Below are positions 46,177 through 55,630 of a stretch of 64,000 nt of DNA, piece after piece. Origin of the DNA: Pelagibacteraceae bacterium AG-426-I15 (GTDB taxonomy: Bacteria; Pseudomonadota; Alphaproteobacteria; Pelagibacterales; Pelagibacteraceae); contig QCNT01000002.1 in assembly GCA_003213135.1 (NCBI GenBank), positions 1 to 64,000 of the forward strand, in the 5' to 3' direction. Below the pieces are notes generated by a model. It did no database searches. It saw nothing but the letters and a program-made list of their open reading frames with translations, and was not told where the DNA came from. Within the stretch, counting starts at the first letter, position 1. Every line of letters starts with the position of its first letter. A program made the translations under genes and the position numbers.

Positions 46177-46839
46177 ATGACTGAACAACTAATTTTTAAT
46201 TTTCCGTTTAAAAAAAGTTATTTAAGTCAAGACTTTTATGTTTCCGAAAATAATATTAATGCTTACAAACTTATAGAAAGCTGGCCAAATTGGACAAGCA
46301 GACTTGTGAATATTTTTGGACCAAAAGGTTGCGGCAAAACTCATCTGATTAATATTCTTGAAAATAAAATTGATTCCACTTTAATTGAAGGTTCTAAAGT
46401 TGATTCAAAAGTCTTATTAAAATATAAAGTTAAAGAATGCTTGATCATTGATGACTTTAATAATGAAATTGATGAAAAGCTTTTTTACACAATAATCAAT
46501 ATGGGTCTTCAAGATAATAAATACTTAATTATTTCATCTTTAAATCCAATAAAAAGCTTTAAAGTTAACCTAAAAGATTTAAGTTCTAGATTTACAAGTT
46601 TTGTCGAAGTTGGTATTGATTCACCAACAGATGATTTGTTAAGAGTAATATTAACGAAAAATTTTTCTGATAAACAAATTAAAATAACAAAAAAAAATGT
46701 TGAGTTTATATTGAAAAATATTGATAGATCATTTGAGAAGGTAAATTTGTTTACAAATTTAATTGACAATTTATCTTTAACTAAAGCTAAACCAATTAAT
46801 TTAACTTTGATAAAAAAAGTTTTAAAAGAAATAAATTAA
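46177..46839 (+). CDS. hdaA: HdaA-like DnaA-related AAA+ regulator
   Basis: A 220-residue DnaA-like ATPase without the DNA-binding domain, as in Hda/HdaA, which promote DnaA-ATP hydrolysis at the clamp after initiation. N-terminal [11 protein letters not shown] is the beta-clamp-binding peptide region; Walker A is GPKGCGKTH (near 47-55), Walker B LIIDDFN, sensor 1 SSLNP, and LSSRF holds the Arg finger region. It is followed by aspS after 1 base. Confidence 0.88.
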   Translation: MTEQLIFNFPFKKSYLSQDFYVSENNINAYKLIESWPNWTSRLVNIFGPKGCGKTHLINILENKIDSTLIEGSKVDSKVLLKYKVKECLIIDDFNNEIDEKLFYTIINMGLQDNKYLIISSLNPIKSFKVNLKDLSSRFTSFVEVGIDSPTDDLLRVILTKNFSDKQIKITKKNVEFILKNIDRSFEKVNLFTNLIDNLSLTKAKPINLTLIKKVLKEIN

Positions 46840-46840
46840 A

Positions 46841-48631
46841 ATGAATAAATATAGAACACATAATTGTTCCGAGCTAAGTGAAAAAAATATTGGAAAAAAA
46901 ATAAGATTATCCGGCTGGGTTCATAGAAAAAGAGATCATGGAAATTTACTTTTTGTAGACGTAAGAGATCATTTTGGATTGACCCAATGTGTTATTGAAA
47001 ATAAAGATAAAAATTTTAAAATTTTAGAAAAAATAAAACCAGAATCTGTAATAACGTTAGAGGGAAATGTTGTTAAAAGATCTAAAGAAACACAAAACAG
47101 AGATTTAAAAACTGGACTGATAGAGGTTAAAATAACTCAAATAGAAGTTCTTTCCGAGGCAAATGATTTGCCCATGCCTGTTTTTGGCGAACAAGAATAT
47201 CCTGAAGAGATAAGGTTAAAGTTCAGGTTTATTGATCTTAGAAGAAATGAAATGCACGAAAATATCAAACTAAGATCCAAAATTTTGTCTTTTATACGAT
47301 CTAAAATGATAGAAAATAATTTTTTAGAATTTCAAACTCCTATTTTGACCGCTTCAAGCCCTGAAGGCGCTAGAGATTTTTTAGTTCCAAGCAGAGTACA
47401 TCCTGGAAAGTTTTATGCATTACCTCAGGCACCTCAGCAATTCAAACAAATGATTATGATTTCAGGTTTTGACAGATACTTTCAAATTGCCCCTTGTTTT
47501 AGAGATGAAGATGGACGAGCAGACAGGAGTCCAGGCGAACATTATCAATTAGATATGGAGATGTCTTTTGTAGAACAGGAAGATGTTTTAAAAATTGTTG
47601 AGCCAATTTTTTTTGAATTATTTAATGAATTTGGAAAAGGAAAAAAAATAAATAAGCCTCCATTTAAAAGAATAAAATTCAAAGACTCACTTGAAAAATA
47701 TGGAACTGATAAACCAGATTTAAGAAATCCTATTGAATTAGTTGATGTTACAAAAATTTTTAAATCTGAAGAGGTTAAACTAAAAATATTTAAAGAAATA
47801 ATCAAAAAAGGTGGAATTGTTAAGGCTATTCCTGTTGCAAACACCTCCTCAAAACCAAGAAGTTTTTTTGATGGACTCAATAACTGGGCGATAAGTGAAG
47901 GCGCAAGTGGTTTAGCTTATATTTCTTTCAATAAAGAAAATAATAAAATTAAAGGAAAGGGACCTATAGCAAAATTTTTTTCAGATACAGCTGTTGAAGA
48001 ATTAATAAAAATTTGTAAAATAAATGAAAAAGACTCTGTTTTTTTTGTATGTAATAAAGAAAAAGAGGCAATAAAGTTTTCCGGCATAGTAAGACAGAAA
48101 ATCGCAGAGGAACTAAAACTAATTGATGAAAATAGCTTTAATTTTTGTTGGATAACGGATTATCCTATGTATGAGTATGATGAAAAAGAAAAAAAGATAG
48201 ATTTTAGTCACAACCCTTTCTCTATGCCACAAGTTGATATTAATGAATTTGATAAGACTGATCCTCTAAAAATTTTAGCTTATCAATATGACTTAGTTTG
48301 CAATGGATACGAATTATCCTCTGGGGCTATAAGAAATCATATTCCTAATTATTTGTTTAAGGTTTTTAATAAGGTTGGTTATTCGAAAGACATGGTTAAA
48401 AAAAATTTTTCAGGTATGCTAAAAGCGCTATCTTATGGTGCTCCTCCACATGGAGGAATGGCTCCAGGAATTGACAGAATTGTAATGCTCCTTGCAAATC
48501 AAAAAAATATTAGGGAAGTCACATTATTTCCTTTAAACCAAAATGCGGAAGATCTCTTGATGGAAGCTCCATCTGAGGCAACCGAAAAGCAATTAAAAGA
48601 ATTAAGTATTAAAACCGTTAAAAAAGATTAA
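46841..48631 (+). CDS. aspS: Aspartyl-tRNA synthetase, bacterial type
   Basis: A 596-residue class IIb synthetase. OB-fold anticodon domain ([22 protein letters not shown]), catalytic motif 2 [24 protein letters not shown] in pieces ([10 protein letters not shown]), the bacterial GAD insertion (about 300-420) and motif 3 [13 protein letters not shown] are present. SAR11 lacks room to tell whether it also charges tRNA-Asn. It shares TTAA as stop with the convergent gene. Confidence 0.96.
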   Translation: MNKYRTHNCSELSEKNIGKKIRLSGWVHRKRDHGNLLFVDVRDHFGLTQCVIENKDKNFKILEKIKPESVITLEGNVVKRSKETQNRDLKTGLIEVKITQIEVLSEANDLPMPVFGEQEYPEEIRLKFRFIDLRRNEMHENIKLRSKILSFIRSKMIENNFLEFQTPILTASSPEGARDFLVPSRVHPGKFYALPQAPQQFKQMIMISGFDRYFQIAPCFRDEDGRADRSPGEHYQLDMEMSFVEQEDVLKIVEPIFFELFNEFGKGKKINKPPFKRIKFKDSLEKYGTDKPDLRNPIELVDVTKIFKSEEVKLKIFKEIIKKGGIVKAIPVANTSSKPRSFFDGLNNWAISEGASGLAYISFNKENNKIKGKGPIAKFFSDTAVEELIKICKINEKDSVFFVCNKEKEAIKFSGIVRQKIAEELKLIDENSFNFCWITDYPMYEYDEKEKKIDFSHNPFSMPQVDINEFDKTDPLKILAYQYDLVCNGYELSSGAIRNHIPNYLFKVFNKVGYSKDMVKKNFSGMLKALSYGAPPHGGMAPGIDRIVMLLANQKNIREVTLFPLNQNAEDLLMEAPSEATEKQLKELSIKTVKKD

Positions 48632-49464
48632 TTTTTACTTTTTATATTCAATCTAACATCGCTTAAATCGACTAGTTTTTCCTCATAATTACTTCTTATA
48701 AAACCTTTACTGGTAATGTTTTTTACGATTTTTAAAAATTGATCTTCATTATTTTTATTATTTTCTTCTTTAGTACCGCTGCTGATACCTGGTGTGTGAG
48801 CCAAATCTTCTCTTCCCAAATAAGAAACTGCTAGTTCTCTAAAAATGTAATCTAATATTGAAGTTGCACTCAGGATTCTATCATTTCCATAAACTTTACC
48901 TGACGGCTCAAATTTTGTGTCTAAAAATGCATCTACAAATTCATCCAAGGGAACTCCATACTGAAGACCTAAAGATATTGCTATTGCAAAATTATTTGTT
49001 AAAGCTTTAACCAATTCTCCTTCTTTATTTGTATCAATAAAAATTTCTCCTATTTTTCCATCGTCGTATTCTCCAGTATGTAAATATATTTTGTGATCAC
49101 CGATAGTTGCTTTTTGAATGTAACCCTTTCTTCTATCGGGCATTTGGAATCTTTTTTCATTTAGTTTTGCTTTATCCTTTTGTATTTCAGTAGTTTTTTT
49201 ACTCAAAACTTTCTCAACTAATTCTTTAGGGTCATTACTTTTTGTAGAATGGGAAATTTTCACATCATTAAAATCAGATTTTTTAACATTTGTTTTTCCA
49301 TCTGATTTTTTGGTCTTTCTATTGTTTACTGTGACATCAATTATTTCCACTTTTCCGTCTTGTCTATTATCTACATCTGATAGGAGTTTCTCATTAAGCT
49401 CGTTAAGTTCGTGGGTTATTTTGAAAGTACAAGTATAATAGGTTTCTACTAAAAATTTTGACAT
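48628..49464 (-). CDS. Stand-alone homologue of the NrdJ C-terminal domain
   Basis: A 278-residue protein. Residues about 108-226 ([71 protein letters not shown]) match the C-terminal TSCPD-type region of adenosylcobalamin-dependent ribonucleotide reductase, but the catalytic barrel is missing. Its only Cys (C12) is near the N-terminus, so the C-terminal CxxC redox pair of NrdJ is also absent. A charged low-complexity segment lies at about 45-105. Similar split or orphan proteins (NrdJb-like) exist in other proteobacteria. Its role, regulator or subunit, is unknown. Confidence 0.78.
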   Translation of the reverse strand: MSKFLVETYYTCTFKITHELNELNEKLLSDVDNRQDGKVEIIDVTVNNRKTKKSDGKTNVKKSDFNDVKISHSTKSNDPKELVEKVLSKKTTEIQKDKAKLNEKRFQMPDRRKGYIQKATIGDHKIYLHTGEYDDGKIGEIFIDTNKEGELVKALTNNFAIAISLGLQYGVPLDEFVDAFLDTKFEPSGKVYGNDRILSATSILDYIFRELAVSYLGREDLAHTPGISSGTKEENNKNNEDQFLKIVKNITSKGFIRSNYEEKLVDLSDVRLNIKSKN

Positions 49465-49579
49465 TATTATTCCTTATTTTATTGAAAGTATATTGGTTAT
49501 AGATATATACAATAATTGTACCCTGTCCATATTATTATGATACAATTTTAAATTGTGTGGATTTTTAAATTTAAAAAAA
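49465..49579. other. Divergent spacer between the NrdJ-like gene and the NDUFA12 homologue
   Basis: 115 bases that must hold promoters for both genes. ACAAT and ATTGT around TTTAA (about 49551-49555 region) make an imperfect inverted repeat close to the NDUFA12 start. I found no convincing -35/-10 pair. No ORF is seen. Confidence 0.3.
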
Positions 49580-49936
49580 ATGATTAAACAAATTTTTACT
49601 TGGTGGAATTCTCAAACTTTTGGAACATTTCTATATACTACTTTATTTGGAAAATTAGTTGGAAAAGATGAGCAGGGTAATAAATATTATAAAAACGGAA
49701 AAGGAAAAAGATGGGTAATTTATAAAGGAGAAATAAACGCATCAAAAATAACATCAGAATGGTATTTGTGGATTCACGGAATTTCCAACCAACCTCCCTC
49801 TGAAAATGATAAAATAAAATTTTCCTGGCAAAAACCACACAAAGATAACAAAACTGGCACAGACGAGTCTTTCACGCCAAATAAAATTATCAAAAACGAC
49901 AAGAAATTTAAAAAATATGAAAGTTGGAAACCTTAA
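49580..49936 (+). CDS. NADH:ubiquinone oxidoreductase NDUFA12-type accessory subunit
   Basis: A 118-residue homologue of the mitochondrial complex I subunit NDUFA12 (B17.2), which Alphaproteobacteria share with mitochondria. Start MIKQIFTWWNSQTFGT, then GNKYYKNG, RWVIYKGEINASKITSEWYLWIHG (in parts) are the family signature. ATG 49580 fits homologues; the in-frame ATG 49553 adds nine unrelated residues. The nuo operon is not here; the NDUFA12-DUF2155 pairing is the alphaproteobacterial norm. Confidence 0.9.
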   Translation: MIKQIFTWWNSQTFGTFLYTTLFGKLVGKDEQGNKYYKNGKGKRWVIYKGEINASKITSEWYLWIHGISNQPPSENDKIKFSWQKPHKDNKTGTDESFTPNKIIKNDKKFKKYESWKP

Positions 49937-50414
49937 AATATTAAACAGTACGGTATTTTTATTTATTTTTATAATTAACAATCTTCACGCTGAAGAAAAA
50001 ATTAATTTAAATGTTTTACAACCTACGTTTGAAGAAGAGGCAATTATAGAGGAGAATGAAAGTAAAGACATAACCAGTATCAAATCAAAAAAAAAACAAT
50101 CCAACACAAATAATAAGTCTATTGTAAAATTTAAAGCACTAGACAAAATCACCGCAAAAACTAACGAAATAAATATTGTAATTGGACAAAAAAAAAGGTT
50201 TGGATACTTGGAGATTCATCCGAGAAGATGTAGTAAATTTGAAGATCAAAATAATAAAGGAGTAGCCGCATACATTCAGGTAAAAGATCTATCAGATAAA
50301 CGCGAAGATAAAATTTTTGTTTTTAATGGATGGACATTTTCTACCAGTTCAAACCTTAAAACATTTGATCACCCAATATATGACCTTTGGGTTACAGGAT
50401 GTGAAAATATTTAA
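49917..50414 (+). CDS. DUF2155 exported protein
   Basis: A 165-residue protein with an N-terminal signal-like segment (TVFLFIFIINNLHAEE) and a DUF2155 domain (about 70-163) with KFKALDKITAKTNEINI, RFGYLEIHPRRC, VFNGWTFSTS and HPIYDLWVTGC. Two conserved Cys (in PRRC and VTGC) may pair. It overlaps the NDUFA12 gene by 20 bases, more than usual here. The family is found next to NDUFA12 homologues; the function is unknown. Confidence 0.87.
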   Translation: MKVGNLKILNSTVFLFIFIINNLHAEEKINLNVLQPTFEEEAIIEENESKDITSIKSKKKQSNTNNKSIVKFKALDKITAKTNEINIVIGQKKRFGYLEIHPRRCSKFEDQNNKGVAAYIQVKDLSDKREDKIFVFNGWTFSTSSNLKTFDHPIYDLWVTGCENI

Positions 50415-51590
50415 ATGAAATATTCAGAAATAACAAAACTCAAATATTTAGCCAAAGACGAGCAATCAAGAACAGCTAATCCCGCAATTGTAAGAAACTC
50501 TACAGTATTTTTTAAGAGTATGCAGGAGCTTTTAAAACACGAAACATTAGTAAGGAAGGGTTCAAAAGTAAATTATTATGAATATGGAAGAGGGGGGAGT
50601 CAAACAACTATTGCTCTTCAAAATTTTATTACTGAACTAGAAAAAGCACATGCTACATTCCTAACTTCAACTGGTTTTGCCTCTGTCGCGTTGGCAATAA
50701 TTAGTATTTGTAGACCAGGCGATGAAATTATAGTTACGGATGCATGTTATGCCCCAACAAGAATGATCACTTCAAAATTTATGAAAGAATTTAAAATTAA
50801 ATCTCATTTTTATAATCCAGAAGAAATTAAAAGTCTTGAAAGTAAAATAAATAGAAAAACAAAGATGATATTTGTAGAAAATCCTGGTAGCAACACATTT
50901 GAATTTCAAGACCTAAATAAGATAATTAAAATTGCAAAAAAGAAAAAAATTATTACCGCAATAGACAATACTTGGGGAACCCCATTTTTTATAAAACCAT
51001 TAAAAATCGGTTTTGATATGTCTATATCGTCTGGTACTAAATATTTTTCGGGTCATTCTGATGTTATGCTTGGAAGTTTGTCAGTTAATAAAAAAGTTTA
51101 CGAAAAGGTGAGGTCCTGCAACAAACTTTTAGGCTATAGAGCTTCCCCTGATGATGCATATCTAGTTTTAAGAGGATTAAGAACTTTAGATATAAGATTA
51201 AAAAAACATGAAGAAAATACTAAAAAAATTATTAATTTTCTGAAAAAAGAGAAAAAAATAAAAGAAATACTTTATCCTTATAAGAGGGGCACACAAAATT
51301 ACGATAATTGGAAAAAATATTATTCTGGTTCTACTGGTTTATTTTCTATTTTTATTTATAGCAAAAATAAGAATTCCGTTCTTAAATTTGTAAATTCACT
51401 TCGGCTTTTTGGTATCGGTCAAAGCTGGGGCGGTTTCGAAAGCTTAGCGTTATACCAAAGCCAAACCATTCAAAGGGTTTATAAAAAATATATAAAATCC
51501 AATCACCATATTGTAAGATTTCATGTTGGACTAGAAGATCCAAATGATTTAATTAACGATCTTAAACAAGGTTTAAAAAAAATTAAATGA
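50415..51590 (+). CDS. metC: Cystathionine beta-lyase
   Basis: A PLP enzyme of 391 residues, Cys/Met metabolism family. The Schiff-base Lys is K209 in SSGTKYFSGHSDVMLG, and the TKY-x2-GHSDVM form is typical of MetC rather than cystathionine gamma-lyase. YEYGRGGSQTT near residue 56 is the PLP-phosphate/substrate region, and GIGQSWGGFESLALY is the C-terminal loop. It would yield homocysteine for methionine. Its ATG follows the DUF2155 stop directly. Confidence 0.9.
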   Translation: MKYSEITKLKYLAKDEQSRTANPAIVRNSTVFFKSMQELLKHETLVRKGSKVNYYEYGRGGSQTTIALQNFITELEKAHATFLTSTGFASVALAIISICRPGDEIIVTDACYAPTRMITSKFMKEFKIKSHFYNPEEIKSLESKINRKTKMIFVENPGSNTFEFQDLNKIIKIAKKKKIITAIDNTWGTPFFIKPLKIGFDMSISSGTKYFSGHSDVMLGSLSVNKKVYEKVRSCNKLLGYRASPDDAYLVLRGLRTLDIRLKKHEENTKKIINFLKKEKKIKEILYPYKRGTQNYDNWKKYYSGSTGLFSIFIYSKNKNSVLKFVNSLRLFGIGQSWGGFESLALYQSQTIQRVYKKYIKSNHHIVRFHVGLEDPNDLINDLKQGLKKIK

Positions 51591-52819
51591 ATAAGAAATT
51601 TTTTCCAAACAAATTAGCTTTAGTAACTCTGGTTGCTGCATGTTTTGTAGTCAATGCTTCAATGGGGGTTAGACAAACATTTGGCTTATTCTCAAATAAT
51701 TTTGAGGTAGATTGTGGAATTTCAAATACTGAATTTGGTTTAGCGGTCGCACTACATTCTTTAGTCTGGGGTATATTCACACCGATTTTTGGAAGATTTG
51801 CTGATCAACACGGTGGGAGTAAAATAGTAATATTTGGTTTAATATGTTATTCGATTGGAATCTTCTCATTAGGTAATAATTTAAACACTGGCCTGTGGTT
51901 TCAACTTAATCTTGGTTTAATGGTTGGAATAGGTTTGGGCGCTTGTTCTGGTCCAATGTTAGCCCCTTTAGCAACGAAACATTTTCCAAACGAAAATAGA
52001 AGCAAGGCAGCAGGTTTTGTAACTGCTTTTGGAGGCCTTGGTATGTTTATGTTTCCGGCCTTATCAAATTTTTTAATTACGAAATCAGGTTGGCAAACTA
52101 CATTTACAGTTTTTGGCATGATTTTGCTTTTAATTTGCATACCAGCTTTTTTTCTAAGGAATCCAGTAACTCAAAACACTCAAAGTAATTTAAATAAAGA
52201 TGAAGAAAAAAAAGAGAGTGCTTTTCAGGTATTAAAAGAGTCAATCAAACACAAAGGCTTTAGGTTACTAATATTAGGTTTTTTTGTTTGCGGGTTTCAA
52301 ATTACTTTGGTTGCTACCCACGTTCCTAGGTACGTTCAAGATAGAGGTCTCGAGGATTGGACGGGATTTGCGATTTTATCTTTGATTGGGTTATTTAATA
52401 TTATTGGAGTTTTAATAATGGGCTATTTAGGTGATAAGTATAGTAAAAAAATACTTCTAAGTGGTTTGTATTTTTTAAGGGCAATATCCATAGGTTTATT
52501 TATATTTTTACCGCCATCTCAAATTTCTGCTTTGGCTTTTGGAGTAACTTTTGGACTTGTGTGGTTGGCTACAGTTCCAGCAACTAATGGAATTGTTGCT
52601 CAAATTTTTGGCACAAAGAACATATCTATGCTGTTCGGAATTGTATTTTTGAACCATCAAATAGGATCTTTTTTAGGAGCGTATTTAGGCGGTTTGTTTT
52701 ATGATATTTTTGGGAATTTTGACTATGCCTGGTATTTGGCAATTATTCTTTCCTTTGTCGCAACCTTACTACACCTTCCAATTGATGAAAAACCAATAAG
52801 AAGGGAAGCAACAATCTAA
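51587..52819 (+). CDS. MFS transporter
   Basis: A 410-residue major facilitator with about 12 hydrophobic helices and a central loop with charged residues (about 195-220). The loop 2-3 motif reads FGRFADQHGGSKIV, and the matching one in the second half GYLGDKYSKKILL. Sequence trends (SMGVRQTFGLFSNNF, GPMLAPLATKHFP) resemble the oxalate/formate antiporter-like (monocarboxylate) group. The substrate is unknown. It overlaps metC by 4 bases. Confidence 0.83.
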   Translation: MNKKFFPNKLALVTLVAACFVVNASMGVRQTFGLFSNNFEVDCGISNTEFGLAVALHSLVWGIFTPIFGRFADQHGGSKIVIFGLICYSIGIFSLGNNLNTGLWFQLNLGLMVGIGLGACSGPMLAPLATKHFPNENRSKAAGFVTAFGGLGMFMFPALSNFLITKSGWQTTFTVFGMILLLICIPAFFLRNPVTQNTQSNLNKDEEKKESAFQVLKESIKHKGFRLLILGFFVCGFQITLVATHVPRYVQDRGLEDWTGFAILSLIGLFNIIGVLIMGYLGDKYSKKILLSGLYFLRAISIGLFIFLPPSQISALAFGVTFGLVWLATVPATNGIVAQIFGTKNISMLFGIVFLNHQIGSFLGAYLGGLFYDIFGNFDYAWYLAIILSFVATLLHLPIDEKPIRREATI

Positions 52820-52886
52820 AGTTGTGGACATTTTTTTAATTGTTTAATTTAAAATTTTAATTAGAGTAAAGGTAATGGAGGAAAAA

Positions 52887-53552
52887 ATGTTTTCAAAAGA
52901 ACTAAATGAAAAACTGGACAAATATCATTTGTTAAAACATCCGTTTTATAAAGCGTGGAATGAAGGAAAGTTAAATAGGGAAGTGATAAAGGATTATGCT
53001 GAACAATATTATCAACACGTTAAAGCATTTCCAAGATATATCAGCGCAACTCATTCACTTTGCGAAGATATAAGTAAGAGAAAAATCTTGCTCGAAAATT
53101 TACAAGACGAAGAAAACAAAGATGCTGATCATCCTAAACTTTGGAAAAATTTTGCTTTGGAAATTGGAGCAGATGCTCAAGAAATAGAGACGGTCAAGCT
53201 GGATTGGTTTACTAAAGAAATGATTGATAATTTCTTTAAACAAGCAAGATTGTCTTACGCCGAGGGACTTGCCTCTCTATACACTTATGAAAGGCAAATT
53301 CCTGAAATTGCTGAGACTAAAATTCAAGGCCTTAAAAAATTCTATGGCGTAAGTTCAAAAAAAGGTTTGGAATTTTTTGAAGCACACAAAGAAGCCGATG
53401 TTATTCATAGAGTTGAATGTGAAAAATTGTTGGATAGTTTGTCTGACGATGAAAAGAAAAAAGCAGAAGAAGCTTCATTGTATACAGCAAGATATCTTTG
53501 GAATTTTCTAAGCGGAATGGTATCAAAACATAAATTACAAGTAGCAGCTTAG
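52887..53552 (+). CDS. CADD-family diiron-type oxygenase (candidate p-aminobenzoate synthase)
   Basis: A 221-residue TenA/PqqC-fold helical protein most like Chlamydia CADD, which forms p-aminobenzoate for folate by consuming one of its own tyrosines. All key residues I recall are present: metal ligands E75, H82, E135, H167, D171, H174 (DEEN, DHP, YERQ, AHKEADVIH), Y21 in HPFYKAW (matching Tyr27) and K145 in AETKIQGL (matching Lys152). YYQHVKAFPRYISATHS is the CADD core. I prefer ATG 52887, because GGAGG lies 5 bases upstream; the ATG at 52875 would include that site. The activity is inferred. Confidence 0.82.
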   Translation: MFSKELNEKLDKYHLLKHPFYKAWNEGKLNREVIKDYAEQYYQHVKAFPRYISATHSLCEDISKRKILLENLQDEENKDADHPKLWKNFALEIGADAQEIETVKLDWFTKEMIDNFFKQARLSYAEGLASLYTYERQIPEIAETKIQGLKKFYGVSSKKGLEFFEAHKEADVIHRVECEKLLDSLSDDEKKKAEEASLYTARYLWNFLSGMVSKHKLQVAA

Positions 53553-53553
53553 T

Positions 53554-54366
53554 TTATTTAATATTCAAAACTGTCATGGGATCCAAACGGGTCCCAAACC
53601 AGTTAAGCCTAATGTCTAAATGAGCACCAGTTGATCTTCCTGTAGATCCGACAGTTCCAACAGGCTTACCCTGTTTAATCTCATCTCCTTTCTTAACAAA
53701 AATATTTTGCATATGCATATATAAAGTTGAAATTCCATGACCATGATCAACTATCAAGGTTCCTCCTGTGTAAAATAAGTCTGGCTCTGCCATTGTTACA
53801 GTTCCATCTAACATAGCTTTTATTGTTGTTCCCTCTTTAGCGGCAAAATCTATTCCGTAATGTGGCCACTTGGGTTTTCCATTTAAAATTCTTTGACTGC
53901 CATAAACACCCGTTATAATCGCATTATCAAGCGGGGCTATAAATTTTTTTTTAAAAAAGGTTAAATTACTTTCGATAGCTCTTGCATCAGATATAATTTT
54001 ATTTTCCTTTTTAATTCTCTCATACACTTCTTTTGGAGGCGTAACTTTTTTTTCAGGTAATCCATCAATTCTTTGAATTTTATATTTTCTTTTTTGCACC
54101 TTTTTTATGACTTTTTCACGTTCTTCTTTAAATTTTTTAGTTATAACAATATCAAATTTTCTATCTCTACCTATTCCAAATACAAAATAACCATCATCAG
54201 TTACTTTAATTTTCTTTTTATCTATCCAAATTTGTGATTTAGGTTCAGTTTTTCCTATAATGAAGTGACCCTGAATAAACTTACCATTAAATTCTAAAGC
54301 GAATGCATTATAAGAGTTCAAAAGTATTAAGAAAAAAAACAGGTTTTTAAGGTTTATTTTAAACAT
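53554..54366 (-). CDS. LytM/M23-type peptidase-fold protein with altered zinc site
   Basis: A 270-residue exported protein: signal peptide (hydrophobic 7-23), basic linker with VQKRKYKIQRI, then an M23 domain (about 150-265). Normal M23 motifs H-x3-D (H169, D173), the catalytic His (H218, YMHMQ) and HxH are expected; the last reads HLD (H249-D251), so one zinc ligand is Asp, not His. NWFGTRLDP is the end motif. It may cut peptidoglycan crosslinks weakly or act as an amidase activator. Convergent with the CADD gene at 1 base. Confidence 0.85.
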   Translation of the reverse strand: MFKINLKNLFFFLILLNSYNAFALEFNGKFIQGHFIIGKTEPKSQIWIDKKKIKVTDDGYFVFGIGRDRKFDIVITKKFKEEREKVIKKVQKRKYKIQRIDGLPEKKVTPPKEVYERIKKENKIISDARAIESNLTFFKKKFIAPLDNAIITGVYGSQRILNGKPKWPHYGIDFAAKEGTTIKAMLDGTVTMAEPDLFYTGGTLIVDHGHGISTLYMHMQNIFVKKGDEIKQGKPVGTVGSTGRSTGAHLDIRLNWFGTRLDPMTVLNIK

Positions 54367-54424
54367 TTAATTGGAATACATTAAACTTTCATAATATAGA
54401 CATTATTTTAGAAAAGAAAACAGT

Positions 54425-55624
54425 ATGAAATGCAAAGTTTCTGGTAAGAATATTAAACCATTTATGTCATTTGGGAAAATGCCTATGGCCAACGGGTTTC
54501 TAGGTAGCAATGAATTTAAAGATGAATTTTTTTACAATTTAGAGGTTGGTTTTTCTGAGGAGAATTTTTTATTTCAGGTAAACGACCATCCAAAATCCAA
54601 TAAAATATTTAACAATAGATACCCATTTTATACTCATAAGTCGAATTATATGAAGATACATTTTAATAATTATTTTAATTGGATTAAAAAAAATTTTATA
54701 AAAAACAACTCTAAAGTTATAGAAATAGGATCTAACGATGGAACTTTTCTAAAAAATTTTCAAGAAGCAAATATTGAACATTTAGGCATTGAACCATCCA
54801 AAAATGTTGCTGATTTATCAAAAAAAAATGGAGTAAATGTTTTAAATCAATTTTTTAATTTTGAGAACGCTTCTAATCTTAAAGATTTTAAAGGTAAAAC
54901 AGATGTAATTTGTGCAGCAAATGTTGTATGCCACATCCCCAATCTGATAGACTTAATTAAGGCAGTTGATATTTTATTATCAAAAGATGGAATTTTTGTT
55001 TTTGAAGAACCTTATTTAGGATCAATGCTAAAAAAAACTTCCTATGATCAAATTTACGATGCACACGTGTTTATGTTTTCAATTCTATCAGTTAGAAAAA
55101 TTTTTAAAAAATTTAATTTTGATTTAGTAGATGTTTTTCCTCAAATTACACATGGCGGATCTATGAGATACGTTATAGCAAGACAAGGTAAAAAAAATAT
55201 ATCTCCCAATGTTGAGATTAAAATAAAAGATGAGGTTTCTATGAATATGGATAATATTAAAGCATATCTAGAATTTAAGAAAAATTGTGAAATCTCCAAA
55301 GAAAGTTTTGTTAAAAAAATACTAAAATATAAAAATGATAAAAAAAAAATATGCGGATATGCTGCTACCGCTAAAAGTTCAACTGTATTAAATTATTGTA
55401 AAATAGGAAAAGATATTATTGAATTTATAGCAGACTCAACAGATGAAAAAATTGGAAAATTTTCTCCTGGAATGCATATTCCCATAGTTTCCATAAAAGA
55501 ATTCCATTTAAAAAAACCTGATATAGCAATTTTATTTGCCTGGAATCACAAAAAAGAAATTCTTGAAAAAGAAAAGAATTTTTCAAAAGAGGGCGGTGCT
55601 TGGATATCTCACGTTCACGATTAA
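54425..55624 (+). CDS. Sugar C-methyltransferase-like SAM enzyme, Zn finger degenerate
   Basis: A 399-residue class I methyltransferase. N-terminal zinc-domain region (1-75), SAM-binding core with KVIEIGSNDGTFLKNF (near residue 98) and a C-terminal domain with YAATAKSSTVLNYCKIG and FAWNHKKEIL, the layout of NDP-deoxysugar C-methyltransferases (TylCIII/NovU-like). The N-terminal domain retains only C3; the four Cys of the family are lost, unlike its paralogue at 61534. It starts the surface-polysaccharide block with a GT2 gene 6 bases on. Confidence 0.82.
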   Translation: MKCKVSGKNIKPFMSFGKMPMANGFLGSNEFKDEFFYNLEVGFSEENFLFQVNDHPKSNKIFNNRYPFYTHKSNYMKIHFNNYFNWIKKNFIKNNSKVIEIGSNDGTFLKNFQEANIEHLGIEPSKNVADLSKKNGVNVLNQFFNFENASNLKDFKGKTDVICAANVVCHIPNLIDLIKAVDILLSKDGIFVFEEPYLGSMLKKTSYDQIYDAHVFMFSILSVRKIFKKFNFDLVDVFPQITHGGSMRYVIARQGKKNISPNVEIKIKDEVSMNMDNIKAYLEFKKNCEISKESFVKKILKYKNDKKKICGYAATAKSSTVLNYCKIGKDIIEFIADSTDEKIGKFSPGMHIPIVSIKEFHLKKPDIAILFAWNHKKEILEKEKNFSKEGGAWISHVHD

Positions 55625-55630
55625 ACAAAT

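Noticed and set aside
52887-53552. PqqC (pyrroloquinoline quinone synthesis) or TenA thiaminase
   Set aside because: Metal ligands, HPFYKAW tyrosine and lysine match CADD; no pqq genes are near.
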